Shown one piece after another: positions 11,082 through 26,000 of a stretch of DNA of 64,000 bases. The DNA comes from Odontesthes bonariensis (Eukaryota; Chordata; Actinopteri; Atheriniformes; Atherinopsidae). The DNA lies in contig NC_134521.1 of assembly GCF_027942865.1 (NCBI RefSeq), forward strand, positions 19,904,449-19,968,448. Direction: 5' to 3'. The notes under the pieces were generated by a model that had not been told where the DNA came from, did no database searches, and saw only the letters and a program-made list of their open reading frames with translations. Made by a program: the position numbers and the translations under genes. Within the stretch, counting starts at the first letter, position 1; every line of letters starts with the position of its first letter.

Positions 11082-14000
11082 TCAGACAGCATAAACTTTT
11101 CTTAATAGTGCCGCAGCCTGCTTTTCTTCAACATGCCGTTTCCGTAGGAGCTCCAGCGTGGCCAGCTGGGACGCCTCCAAGCCCTCTAAGAAAGGAGTTT
11201 GCTCAGCGAAGCCTTCGGGCTGATGTTTTTGTCGTTGGGAGTGTGAGGCAGGAGGTTTGGCGATGCTCTTGGCATATTCCAAAGCCTACGTTTGAGGGAG
11301 AAAAATCAACCATGTTAAGTGGTTGCTAATTACTGTAAACAAATACAAGTGAAACAAATGAAAAATAAATGTCTAAAAAAAAATCTGCCTGCCATTGTTC
11401 TGTTTCTCTGATGTAAAGTATGCTGCGTGCTTTGGTTGTAAAACATAACTATGGGGAGAGAGAAAGTTTTTATGCGTCAGGATGTGATGAAAACACTTCA
11501 TCTGGTCTTTAAATGGGGCATATACAAGCTCAGATGATAACAACACGTGACATATCACACTAAACCAATATGCAGAAGCAGTGTGTGATAAACTGAGCCC
11601 ACCCCATGATTCAGTGGCTGAGAGACTGATGACTACATGAAGTCATCAGTCTCTCACATCACTGTGGAGGAATTTTATGATGGACACTTGGCCCTGAGCA
11701 AGTGATAATCTAAGGGCTCTCATTGTGATCAATTGTATATTTAGGGAAACTCCTCCAAGAAAAACCTGGGAAAACTGTCATTTTTTCACAATAAAACCTT
11801 AGCAGCACTGTTTCCATCTCACATGTTTCAGTTATGGGTTTATAGTACAGAATTTGACTGCGATGACTCGTACCGCTCCCAAGCTGTGTGAGGCCAGTTA
11901 CACAGGATGAACAATGTAATGTTTAGTGACTCGACATAACTCCCTAGATAAATACTTTGTAAGAAAGGCCGGAGCATTTAGTGACAAAATACAGACATTT
12001 TCCTCCATCAAACAACAACAAACAGACCTGTGCCAGGCTTTACACTCATGGACACTCAAACACTCACATCCACTCAGAAAGAAACAGGCACACACACACA
12101 CACACCTTCATCCTGGGAACTCTCTTCTCATTGCCTTCTGGGTCCCTGGTCGGAGGGAAGGGAATCCTACTTATCTTTTTGTTCTGCTCGCGGATCACGG
12201 TTGAATACAGCCTCTGTCGTTCCATTTTCTCAACACGATGCTGGTGAAAGACAGAAGCGGAGGGAGAAAGAGAAACAGAAGCAGATTATAAAAGGGGATT
12301 TAATTAACTGAGCCATTTCTCCCTTAAGGCTCTTCTCTTGTCTATCCCCTCGGCAGAGCCTCTCCACGAAGCCCAACAAAACCAAACACTGCAAGCCTTT
12401 CAGGGAGCCCATCAACGTTTACACATATCGTTCGCTAATAGGCTTGGCCCTGGAGATGCACAGGGCTCAATCTAGTGGAAATTGGCCAAACATGCTCACG
12501 TTTAACAGCTGGGGATGAACAAAGGACACGTCAAAGCACAAAGCGCACTTAACTTCTTAAAGGTACTTTCATTTGCTTTGTAAATGTCATTTTATCTGTG
12601 CAACAGCCTGGGAGCATCCAAATGAGGAATTCAGCCGACTGGAAGAGGGCAGCTAGTGGACATCAGGATTTAGGAAACACACACAATTAACCATCCCAAC
12701 AAATTCTCATCGCATTTGTCTGTGCGACTCACTATTTGTGGCGAATGTTGTATTAATTTACACACGTAGCCACAGATGAGACACACATTGTGGCATGTCT
12801 GTCAGCTTTTGTAAGCTAATGTTCAATTTTGAGTTTAAAGGTTGATGCTGAAACCCATGTAGGAGTCACATGTAAAGACTTCTGCCTCGTACTGATGAAA
12901 AACTCTGTTATCCTTCATAAGATGGATACAAAATGCAGCTCAGCTTCTCTCCGTCTAAAGGTGATGAAGATCTTTCTTTTTTTTTCCCAAACTCTGTGTT
13001 TTACAGCTTGAGTTTATCAAGGGAAATTTTCTGATGGTTAAACTGCCTTCCACCTATGAACGCCTGATAATTTGACGAGTTTGAAAAAGCCCAAGAGAGC
13101 CTCTGACCTGCTCCCAAATGTTGGGACATGTTTCTGTGACCAAATGTTGCCGATGTGTGCGTTTATGAGGGGAAACCTGTTTGTGTGGCTTTGTCTTCTT
13201 TTTTTTTTCACCTAAATGTTCTCCTTTTCACTTTAAACGTGCCACTTTTTATCCTCCAGATGTTGTTTCATCATGCGGGAAATCTGGTTCTATATTTCTT
13301 CAATTGATTCGACACTTAATTGACGTCTTTTAGATTAAATTACAAATAATTAGTTTCGACTGTGTTCCAGACGTTTGATCAGCTTGTCTTTAAAGCTCCC
13401 ATTGTTTCTGCAGAAGTTGTTGTTGTCAGATTTTTGACTGTTGAAGATTCTGATGTTAAGTCAAAGCACCTCTATAACTTCTTTTCCACTTTGCCAAGAA
13501 AATATTTTTAACAAAAGCACAACCAACCCACGAATGGCAGCAGTCATAAATACACGAAATAACATAACCTACAACGGACTAACCAAAATGTAGAGAGCTG
13601 TAGCCTGCAAACTTATACGATTCCCTGTCATATTGATCTCTGCCAGAGGAAATTGAAAATCCTCCTTATTTGTTGTAACTTAAACTCATTTAAAAAAGAA
13701 ACTACACATCACCTCTTTCAGTTCTATCGTTTGACATATCAGGACATAAGAGAAAATATCACCTCATCACCAGGTCTTAAAATGAAGTGCAACCTCAGAT
13801 GATAAATAATGACACAAAAAATGGCGTCATTATTTATTTAACTAAGACAAGACACAGAAGCAGTGTGTGAACAAAGAGTTTTATGTAAAGGGGCATTTAA
13901 AAATAATCTATTTCCCGTCTCAAAATTGTCTTAAAATGGACTCCACTGGAATTAAGAGAATAAGAAGCAGCCAGATGTTGTACGCAGTAAGTGTGAGAAC

Positions 14001-17000
14001 CAGCATTCAGGTGTATCTTAACGCAATGCCAAGGAGGAAAGACATCAGCAATGATCTTAGAGAAGCAATTGTTGCTGCCCATCAATCTGGGAAGGGCTAT
14101 AAGGCCATTTCCAAACTATTTGGAGTCCATCATTCTAAAGAGAGAAAGATTGTCCACAGGTGGAAAACATTCAGGACAGCTGTCAATCTTCCCAGGAGTG
14201 GACGTCCCAGCAAGTTCACCCCAAGGTCAAAAACCCAAGAGCTACATCTCAGACTCTACAGGCCTCAGTTAGCATGTTAAATGTTAAAGTTCATGACAGC
14301 ACAATCAGAAAAAGACTGAACAGGTATGGCTCGTTTGGAAGGGTTGCAGGAGAAAGCCTCTTCTCTCTAAAAAGAACATGGCAGCACAGCTCAGGTTTGT
14401 AAAGTTACATCTGAACAAACCACAAGACTTCTGGAACAATGTCCTTTGGACAGACCAGACCAAAGTGGAGATGTTTGGTCATAATGCACAGCAGCACGTT
14501 TGGAGAAAAGCAAACACAGCATATCAGCACAAACACCTCATACCAGCTATCAAGCACGTTGGTGGAGGGCTGATGATCTGGGCTTGTTCTGCAGCCACAG
14601 GACCTGGACACCTTGATTTTATTCCTTTTACAGGGACAACATTTTAACTTGTGATTCTAGGTAAAAAGGTCAATGGCAAGGGGCTGTGATCACTTACTGC
14701 CTTTTCTGTGTGTGCATAGTCAGGACCTCGGCCTTGAAGTTTCTTATCCGACTCCAGCTGCTTGTCGTCTTTCAAACTGTACGCCTGAGAGAAACAGACA
14801 GAGGAAGTCTAAAGTTTGAAAGCCGACAATTCTTGAACCCTGCGTGTGCTAATTGTGCAAGTAATAAACTAACATGAACTGTCAAAATCAACTTAATTTG
14901 TATCATTCAATGCAATAACTCTCCAAATAATAGACAAATGCCTGGCAGGAGACACAGTGAGACAAAGCCTCAGGTCAAAAACACACCGGCACCACATGAC
15001 ACGCATCGAAACAGATTTTTCCTGCCCACATCAGCAGCGGTTAGCTGTGCAACACGCGGGATTTCTCAACACCATCCTAGTTTCAAGCATTGCTGCTCCT
15101 GTGAAAACAAACTTTTCATTTATACCCGCTCCATGTAAGTACACCCTGGCTCCCCTCCTATAGCAGCTCCTCTCTGATGGCGCTTTAGAAATGATTCTTT
15201 TTCTTTTTCTGCATCAAATGCATTTGCAGCCCGCAATCTGTGTTGTCAGATGCGGGGCTGGGTCATGACACTTCCTTACTGGAGCCTGTGGCGGCACTTG
15301 ACACGACTCATATGACGCTCTGCATTAGTACGCCGCCGGCGTGCTTTTGGCTTCAACATAAGCAGCGCTGGCTTTTTGGTATGTTTTGTAACAGTCCTTC
15401 CTTCCCATTTGTCCATCTTACAATCTCAAAAGGAATATACAAACATACTTAAAGCACATTGCAGGGAATTCCACAGTCGATCAGGAGAAAACACTCAGCA
15501 ATATGAGAGGGAATGTCATTACTATTCAATATTCTATATATTGTAGAGATATGCCACAGCATAAATACATACCTCATAGATATAGTGACTATTTAACTAT
15601 CTATGGGATGGCATTCTAAATGTCATTCTATCAGCAAAAAGTCAGATCAATTGGATAATGGGACCTTAGTGCATATTTAGTTTGTTTTTTGTTTTGTTTT
15701 TTTTACAAAAAAAAGGATGATTTTATTTCATTCTCAGCCGTACTTTGATGTATCACAAAGTTCTGTCAAGATACCAGATTTTCATGGCCAAAGCATTCAC
15801 AATAACGATATTACTGTGATTAGACTGATTATCTTTGTTATTTGTTTTCTTGGTTCCTTTTTTTGGCAATTGAATTACACTCAAACTAGAATATTGCACA
15901 ACAACCCACTTGCATTCAGTCGTGTTGTATTTTTTCCGCTGACATCAAATGACAATATTATATGCGTATTGCCAACACGATGTCCATATTTCATTCTTTT
16001 GATATGGGCCAGAGTGAGTTCACCTCTTTGATCCAGATTAAAATACAGATATCATTGGTGCCCATTGAGGTCTCCTGATAACTGTGGTGATGACTTCCAT
16101 ATGGAGTCATAACTGAGCCATAGTGTTTCCTGAGGAACATCTCAAAACCTCCAGAATAGATTTGCCAAACACCCTTTGCAGACATTTTCAGTTTAAAAAC
16201 AACACATTCTTATCACTTTGGTGACCATATAAATTGTACTCTGGGACCACTTTGAGCACCACAATTTCACATATGGTAATCTTGGTTAAAATGTCAACAG
16301 TGATGGGTTGCCATGTATTTTGGTTCATGGTTCATACATTCGTGTTCTCATTCAGGGTGAATTGGAATAACCTACTTTGGTTTATGACCAAATACCCAAA
16401 CAAACACATATCCTATCAGCCTCAGCTGCACTGTCAATAGACTGTATTCTCAGTGCTTGTATTCTGTCTGCTCAATCATTGCGACATTATTAGGTTGGAC
16501 ATTCATAGCAAGCTGAGGTTGAAGTGTCAATTCATACAAAAACAGAGTGATGTTCTATACTCGTTCTTTTGCAGATGGTGGTGATGTTTTAGTTAATGAT
16601 GACCATCACACACAATGATGGTGTGTGTGCGTAAGATTATGAGTACAAGGCCGCATGCAGTCCACAAGCTGTCACAGACAAAAGGGAGCTAATCGCTCCA
16701 GATTGCACTGGCTGCTCTTTGGTAGGAGGATTTCAGTTTCCTTCAGTCGTTGGCAATGGACACAACAGGATACCTTTCTTTCAAAGCCCTCTCCCCTCTC
16801 TCCAACCCTGAAGTCACACTCATCTGCTTTTATGCCCCGGCACTGCAGCCAGACTGCTTTACAAATTGAGCCTATAATCTCGTCAGACATGATGTGTAAC
16901 ATGGTGGGAAAGATGGGAGGGGTGGGGAGTGCTGAAGGAGGACTCTGTGACGGCTTCAATGTGGACCCAGCTCAAAGCAATGGAACATTTCTGTCTTTTC

Positions 17001-20000
17001 TGTTAGCAAAATTATCTTTTTGTTCCATCTTCATGTCTGATACAATTGACACCCCAGTTTTTGTTTTTACCGTTTAATTATTGAGCGTATTATCAAAAAC
17101 ATAAAATATTTTTTTACCGACAGCTAAGACTTAAAGAGCGAATACACACAGGGATTGGATCATTGTCTTCTGTTATGTTCTCTTATTGCACATCGAAGTC
17201 TGTTTCACCTCTCAGACTAAACCATTACATACAGAGTATTTTTGGAACAGTCACCGGTGTTTGAATCAAACTTGTACTGTGATGTAGATGTGGTTGAGAA
17301 CTAATGAGAGGATGACTGGCTCACTTGCTTCTCAGGACCCACCTGTACAGCTCAGCAAGGCAAACCAGGACAACAAGAACAGCGAAATCATTAAATGCAA
17401 ATCGGCATCTTTAGTGGCCCCGTCCTTCACAGACTCCCTCTCTCCTAATCACTTTATCCTCTAACACATCTTCAAATGGCTTTTCAGAGCATGCAGCTCT
17501 TTGGTTTATATAGTCATCATCTTCTAGCAATTAAGTGTATCTTAGTGGAGCTAGACAATTAGCCTGATGTTTTGTGCCCTCAGTCACCAGAACACTCCGG
17601 CTGGATTAAGGAGTCCCCACATGGAGACAGCTGAGGGGATTATTTGGGACTTCAAAGGGACATTTATTTGTGTAACCTCTCATGTACGTGGGGATTAAAG
17701 GCCAATGCCACTCAATTGAGGAATTCATGTGTCACCTTTGTTAGGTAAAACTGCATAATGTGTTATTTTTTTTCCAATGTAAATGTGATTGTTAAGAATG
17801 TATTGAGTGTGTTTTTGGAACAAAGTTTAAAATGCATACAGATGATGGACTAAAAAGCAGTAAGCTACTCTTAAAGAAGAAGTTTTTTTTTTCCCAGTTG
17901 TAAAACCAGACCTATTGGGCCAATACTATTTATGATACAACAAAGAGAACAGGTTCGATAGCATGAATCTGTCACAATTAAGGTTTACAACCATGTTTTT
18001 TTTTGTTTGTCTGTTTGTTTTTATAAAATTACTAGTTATATGTAAACAACAAACAAAGTATGCAGCAATTGTGACCACATCTACAGTACTGTGAGAAAAT
18101 CTCAAGTTATCTGAGAAATAACTCGAGACTTTCAAGACTGTTGTTAGAGGAACAGGATCAAATGAGAGCACTGATTCATTGAAACATTGTGCAGACATAA
18201 ATGCAAATACAGAGTTTGTATAACTCCAATGATCTTGAAAGTGAATATTTGGAATGAGCAGCTTTATTCTCCAACACAGCTTGAACGGTCTTATACCAGC
18301 CTTCTGTCATTTCTTTAAGCAGTCTTCAGGAATAGTTCTCCAGGCTTCTTGAAGGACATTCCAAAGCTCTTCTTTGGATGGCGGCTGCCTTTTGTTCCGT
18401 TCTCCATCAAGATGATCCCACACCTCTTCAGTAATGTTGAGGTCCGGGCTCTGGGGAGGATTCATCCCTCCATCAGACCTGTTGCCACTGATTTTCAGCC
18501 CACTTCTTGTGTCCTTTGGCACAGCTCAGCCTTTTCTCCCTGTTTCCCTTCCTTAAGAACGGCTTCTTGACAGCCACCCTTCCATGGAGCCCATTTCTGA
18601 TGAGGCTTGGGCCAACAGTAGATGGATCAGCTGAAGGTCCAGATGCATCTCTCAGGTCCTGTGAAAGGACGTCACTTTCAGATACTGTCGATCTGCTGTT
18701 GATAGTTATTTTTAGGCCTGACACTTCTTCTTTTGTCCTCCACTTGTCCAGTTTCCTCAAATATTTGAAGGACACACTGCACACCATGCTGAGATATGCC
18801 ACGTTTTCAGCTAACACCTTTTTGGGAATCACCTTCTTTGCATAAAAATACTCTCCGTCAAATCATATTTTATCTTACTTTTATTTTGTTCATTTATGTA
18901 ACTAAATAAAAACGAAATGAGGAACAAATATTGTGTCTTTTCAACAGGTTGCTTGTAACAATGGCTGTGTTCGAAACCGCCTACTACATACTACATACTT
19001 GAAAACGGCATACTCATCGATCAGACAGTATGCAGAGCGTTTACACACAGTGCAGTTCACTCCTGCCCGAGCCGAAATCAGCCGGCCTGAAAAGCTGATT
19101 TCGCTTAAGCTATAAACTCTGTAAATATATAACTTTAGCAACATTTGAAACATTTTCAGCCGAGAAAGTTATCGTTTAGACCCCCATGGTGTTGAAAATC
19201 TGACAAAATACCAGCTATTTACAATTTTGTTCCCACAAATTCGGCGCTACTAAAGCTAGCCGCAGTGAGCAACGCACTTCCAGTTATGCCATTTTGACTG
19301 CTCTCGTCCCGTTAACAGAATTTGACCGTTCAAATGGCGATGGGCGACGTCACGTTACGTTGCATCTTGGGTAGTTTGAGTGTGACAAGTAACCTCATGA
19401 TGAATACTCAAGATTTCGGCGAATCTAGTATGCATCTAATATACATCCGGGAACTTAAAAAAGTATGACTAGTAGGAATAATAGGAGAAGTAGGCGGTTT
19501 CGAACACAGCCAATGTCCAATTGGAAACTTTGAAAGACCTTCAGAAAGCCTGGAGAACTATTGCTCATGCCCTTAGCCTGCTTAGAAAAAAAGATGCAGT
19601 CATGAGGGGGATTAATGCAGTACTGTGTATTCATGCATGAATTATTCCAGGCGTACTCACAATGCCTATAAAAGGAATTCAGTAGTCAGATATGTTGTGT
19701 TTGTTTTTTGTGTTTCAATCTGTATGCATACAATCACAGTGATTTAAGACTCTGGAGCGGAGGAAACATTCTCTACTTTCAGGACAAGAATGACCCTCAC
19801 AGACGTACCAACCTTGTAAGTTTCTCTCGCTCTCATCTGCTTCTGTTTTTCCATGTGTTGCAAGTAGCCGTCAGAGGTGCGTCTGTGTATGTGGCGGGCT
19901 GTGTTCCCACTCTGACCACTGCACAGCTCAGGCCTTTTTTCTGTCATTACCTTTCCAATTGGGGGCAGAACTGAGTAAGGGCTCGAGACCTGGGATAATG

Positions 20001-23000
20001 GAGTGGTGGGCCCCCTGGGCACGTTCTGCCCAAATTCCTCAGTGCGCATCTTATTCGGACACCCCCAGTCCTCCCCTTCACAGGATAATGGACTCTTCAA
20101 TGCAGGTGTCCTGCAACAGAAATGTATTAATGCATAAATAACCAAGCGTCCTATGACAACACACAACTGAACAAAGAATATTTTCCAGGTCATGTTACTA
20201 ACATATGGTGGCATTTTCTGTCTCAGTGCTGGAGCTGTCATTTGAATTTCAAACTAATTCACTCAACCTCTTCTTCTGCTAATACTTGATTGCGTCCCTA
20301 TCCAGTTTTCCTCAGATACCAAACATCATTATCTTTCTCGCCCTAAATGGGGGTGTGAAGTGATGGCAACTTTTAATCACAACCAAACACATGAGTCTGT
20401 GAGACTAGTCACAAATTGAATTGCTAGTTTATTCAATCTGTTGGAATTTTGACCTGAATTAAAGATATTGATAAGCAAATGTGCTCCACACACATGTCCT
20501 TTTACCTGCTGGCCTTCAGGTCATTTTTGGAAGTGTTTGGAAGCGTTTGGAAGTGTGGGCGTTATTGAAGAGTATCACTAAGCAGTAAATGGGAACGCAT
20601 GGTACTTGATGTACCATCAGTTTATGCTTGGTGCAAACACTGTTTTGGTGTTAAAAAGAGATTTAATTCTCCAATATCTGATGAGGAAGCAGTGCACTTA
20701 CTGCCGACATTCCTGAGACATCTGGGTGGACTTTCCAGGATCTGTTTGATACGCTGGTGACACGCCGACTTCAGCGACAGAGCTCCACTCGGTATTACCA
20801 CAAAGAGACGCCAAATTGACTATAGAATTTTGCCCTGTCTGCTGGAGTACTGGAAGGAGCTCGGATGGAGTGCTGAGGAAGATGTTGAGGTGGACTGTAG
20901 GTGGCAAATGCTGCGATGAAGCCATCCCCTGAGGTTTTGGAGAAGTTACAGGAGCTGGTTTTGCAGACAGAAAACTGAGACTGTCCCTTTTCTCATCTTT
21001 GACCTCAGGGGCAAACGGCTGCTGCTGTTCGGAGGTGTCCGGGTTTTCTTTCTGCTGGGTTCTCTTAGCTTTCCTGATTTCAGAGACCTGGGATTAAAAC
21101 AGGATTAACAGTGTGAGAATAGAATTCTTCAGCGAGGCGTAAGGTGTCAAAGCGGTATGCTATAATAGTTTGACTGGGACTGTTTTAAAGGACTTTAAAG
21201 GAGCAGGTGTGTTAATCATGATGGAAACTCCGAGGCTGAAAAATTAAGCCACTCCCATGCACAGCTTTTTTTTAAAGGCCAATTAGACCTGTTTCAAAAG
21301 TGAGTCAATCCCAGGGGCAGTCCAAAAGCCAAAAGAGTAAACAATAACTATACTATCGTGACCCTGAAAGAAACCTAGATAAAAACCATTTTACTATCAG
21401 GTAATTCGGCTTTGTTTTTTTCTTTTTTTGCAACTGAATTACAGTCAAAATAGTGAAAATGGCACAAAAACTCATTTATTCAGCTGAGACCAAATCAAAA
21501 TATCATCAAATGTGTGTTATCGAGTTGTTGCACAGTTCTAAGACAAAGTACTTGTACAAAAAAGTAGACCCTTGGAAACAATTCAAAATAGCACGACGGA
21601 TATTAACTCTGTGTCTGTTTTTGCTTTTGAAGAAACACTTTCTGATTCTGAGTCAGTTATTCACACGATGTAATTCAACAACGTTTTACATGATTTAATC
21701 ATTCTGCATTTAGATGGGAATTCTGTATTCAAATTTTGAAACTGTTGGCCCAACTATGACTCACCAGGCTGCAACTCATGATGATAATACAACATGGCTG
21801 ACACATAATAGGCTATATCCTGTATATGGATGTATGTAGTCCATCCATCCATTTTCTATAACCGTTTAATCCAATTTTAGGGTAACGGAGGGATGGCTGG
21901 AGCCTATCCTGGCTGTCCTTGGGCGAGAGGCGGGGCACACCCTGGACAGATCGCCAAGTCCATCACAGGGCCACACAGAGACAAACGAGACACACAACCA
22001 TGCACACTCACCCTTACTCCTCAGGACAATTTAGAGTCACCAGTTAATCTAACATGCATGTTTTTGGACGTAAACATACCCAATTGAAACTGTTAATATC
22101 GATGCTTTTGTACTGTTGTCTGAGAGAATTGTCAACCTCTCTATAGACATTATCATGTGTAATTATACACCTCTGTTTTTTAACTCCTTTGCGTATCTGT
22201 GATGTATTTACTTGTAAAGCACAGCGAGGGTCTGTTTCTAAAGGCGGTGTGGACGAAACAGCATCAGCTCCAAGTCAGCCCATTTACACAGCAACAACAA
22301 CAACAGACCAACAATGATCTCCGAGTTAAGAGGCCCAATTCTTTCCCAAGGGTAAGAAGTGGCTGTCGCGCTTCTTTGCATGATCTGACCAAATTATTTA
22401 GCTGGGGCTCCGGGAGCGTGTTTCTCATGCATCTAATGCCACTGATTTAACAAAAAACAGAGGGAAAATATTTACATTCCTCTGTTTGGCACCTCGAAGG
22501 TGGCTGCTCAAGAGCTCCAAATAATGATGTTTTCCCAGTCTTTTCCATTTTCACTCCAAAACAGATTTTTTATTTTAATTTTATTATTTATTGAAATAAT
22601 CTCTGGCAAAGCCTACGGCAACAATTCCAACAGTGATTGCTTCCACCTTCTATGGCAAGGTAATTAAAATACAGAGCGATAGCATCTATTGTGGTAGCCC
22701 CGGGTAGCCCCGGTAACACTAAAATCAAGCTTTCAAATGCAACACTGCAAAAAAAAACAAAAGGAAAAACAACCAGATTTTGCTCAATTTTCACACCATT
22801 GTCAGCCACACTAAACTGTTATTCAGCCTGGGTGGCTTGGGTGTCTTCCGGACTTTCTGTGCCTGCCGTGTTACTGTAGACACAAAGAGAAACCAACATG
22901 CTGCTGCAGATAGGTGAAAATACAAGCATCTTTTATGGTTTCATCATCCATGCACTGCAAGTGAAATAGGCTCTCCAGCCCATTAAAACCAACACCTCGG

Positions 23001-26000
23001 AGGTATCAATACCGCACCATTTCCATCCACGCCTGCCTTCTTCGACCACATATTACATCAATTTACTCTTTCAGCTGTTGCTAATGTATCCGTTTGTGGC
23101 AAAGAAATATGTTCTGTTAACACTGTAATGAAAATCATTTTGTTAACTTCAGGGCTCCCCTCAGTGACAAAGGACCATCTGAGTGGATCGATGGTATTGA
23201 CAGGCTAAAGAGTTTTTTCGCTGAATGTCACTAATTCTCTGAGCTCGAAAAGGTGAAGGTCAGAAGGAATGATAGGATCCAGATTTAACACTTCCATCAA
23301 TACAGGGTGTCTGATCGCATCTTAGAGCGGGCGATGCTCCTCGTGAAAATGCCAGACGAGAAACTTCAGCCTGACGTTCCAGCGTGCGCGTTATAAGCAT
23401 TGAATTGCACTCATAGAGCAGAAGATTCCTTCGTGCTGAAAAAAAAAATATATCAAAACATGTCTCAGCGCTCAAGTGCAAGCACTTCTCTACACCTTTA
23501 AGCAAATCGTTAGACTTTGGGTGATTCCCAGAAACACACAAGAAGTCATAATACGGATATTTTAGACATTTCGGTCCTGTTACAGATGATAAACAAGCAC
23601 AGAGCAGGTGTTTGAAGAACAGTAGCAGCTGTAACTGACTACTTTATGTCCAGCGGTGTGCACACTCACACACACAAACACCTCTCACCTTTACCCATTC
23701 CCACTGCCACGGCCGTTTGATAGTCATTACAAAAATCCCAATCAGCTGGAGCAAATGATCGAGTAAGAATTGCATTATGAGCACGGTAAGCTGTGTAATA
23801 TCTTCTCTAGTAAATTGGGAGGCCCGTAATTGCTTCTCTGCAAGAGGATGTCACAACAAAGTCTGGCAATTGCAGCCAGCTATATTACCTCTTGTACCCG
23901 GGAAACATCTGCTTTTTGCAATGAAGACTTCAAAGGGTCTGTGGATCTTGAATTGCATTTAGCTGCTATTGTGGCCAGCCCAGGTAATCTTGATTAGGTG
24001 TTTAGACTGAGACAGGGTATACAGTGGCAGAGAGCTTCCAAGAGCTTTGGACTAAAGCTATTAAAAGATTGTACATTATGTTCCCCTGGCTTTGAAGTGA
24101 GGGTCTGCAAGAGGAGAAGGGACTCTGAGGGCCGAGTGCAATAGCAGGAGATTGATCTGCTACTTCTGTCTTATATCAAAGGAGGCCCGAACCTCGATGA
24201 AGCCAATCATTTCTACTGCCACTCTCCCACTTGGCAGGGCTAAACATTTGCTGCATTAGGAGATTGTGTACATTTAATAACACGTCTAATTATCACAACT
24301 TGCCTTCAGATTGCTGCTCTCCCTCAAAAGACTAAATGGGGCAGTTTGAAAAGGCCTGGTAACAACCAGCTTATCCAGACGTGTACTGATTCGTAAAACC
24401 GATGCTATTTGTGCACATAAGAAGATACAGGCGCACAGGTGGGAAGAAGCAGATAAAAGTGAGGCTATTCCAGTCATGAAAATCATTTTACGATGTTTAC
24501 GAGTGCTCCTTAAATGTAACATTTTCCAACAACGTAATATTGAGAGGAGGGGATAAAATTCTCTACAGCTTGTTCGGTCATCAATATGTGATAACAAACA
24601 GTCCTATTCCACAGAGAAAAAAATGTAATCAAATGTGACAGAGAGACATTTCAAACTGCATTTAACTGCATTGTAATCGCTTTCCAGAGAGTATCTTAAA
24701 CCAGAGCTTGATGTTGCTTGGCCAAGGAAAGAGAGGAATGCATAACGCAGCTCTGGCCAAATATGGATGAATCAAAATGACGCCATGATGACTAAGTACA
24801 GTAATCAAAGCTAAAGGGGTCCAGCAAGAATTAAAGAGCGTGACCTTCTTTTTTTTGTCTATGCAGTGTATAAGCCCAATTCTAAATGCTTCTTGAAAAG
24901 ACCTGCTCATGATTACATGAATGCGAGCTCAGAAAGAACCATGTCGTGCAAATTTCACAGCAACCATATCAATCATAATGCTACAATGAGCTAAAATAAA
25001 CATATTTCACACGATTCAACTCCAAAACCTGCCTTTAATTGACCTGCTTTATTGGTTATCGGCATATTATAGCCAACTTTGCCACACCGTGCTCAGCTCA
25101 AGATTAACCCTACAGTTAACAAACTTTATGCAAATAACTGCCCCTTCTTTTATGCCCCGTGCGCCCCCCCCCCCCCCCCCCCACCTATTGAGTAAGACAT
25201 GTCTTTGTGGGGATAAGGCAATAGAAAACTAATGGGCGAATTTGGAGAGAAGATGAAAAAACACGCAGGTTAAGGAGAGGAAAAGGCTCTGCTTACCGCT
25301 GCACACAGCTAACAGCTCTTGACTATGTAAATGGTGATGATATGAGACATTGTGGAGGGCTGGGGCTCAGATGGGTGAACAAGGTTGGGGGTATTATAGC
25401 CTGCAAACAATGTTGTGGTCTGACAAATGGGGAGTGTAGGCCATCCTGACCAATTATGCCACTGTGCCAGGTGCAGGGATGCCTAAGAGCCCATTGGTAA
25501 CCATGCGTCTCTGATGTTCTTGTTGTACACATCAACTCATAATAAGCACTGCATAGCCAGACATGCCTCTATTTATGCGGTGGAGGAGAAGGCAGATAAG
25601 AAAAGCAAGGCTTCTTTGTCAAATTAGCTTTCCAGTCTCGGTCAAAGAAAACATCATAGGATATCTTTGCGCTATTTGTCTGATATGACAATGAAAAAGC
25701 AGTGCAGATGCCATCAATATTGATAAATGAGTACAGGCTTAGCTGATGCAGGGCGGCGGGGGGGGCAAAGAAAGTAAAAAGAAAACCAGTTTGTCTTAAA
25801 TTTTGCCCGCAAGAAAAGGGGTATTCAAGCAACGGCTCCTTTACAGAGTCTCCAAAATAGCCTTTCAAAAGTAAATACACTGACCTTTGCCTTCCTCTTA
25901 TCACATAAGGTCACAATGGCTGGTCAGGATCCAATGCACCGAGTCCACAGGAAGGACGCTTCTGTTGATTGGGCACCAGCTGTTATCAGACGATATTCAC

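Noticed and set aside
19744-20241. 165-codon minus-strand frame as a separate gene
   Set aside because: Only 19,813-20,110 is exonic, and it joins jhy in phase; the extra ends are intron.
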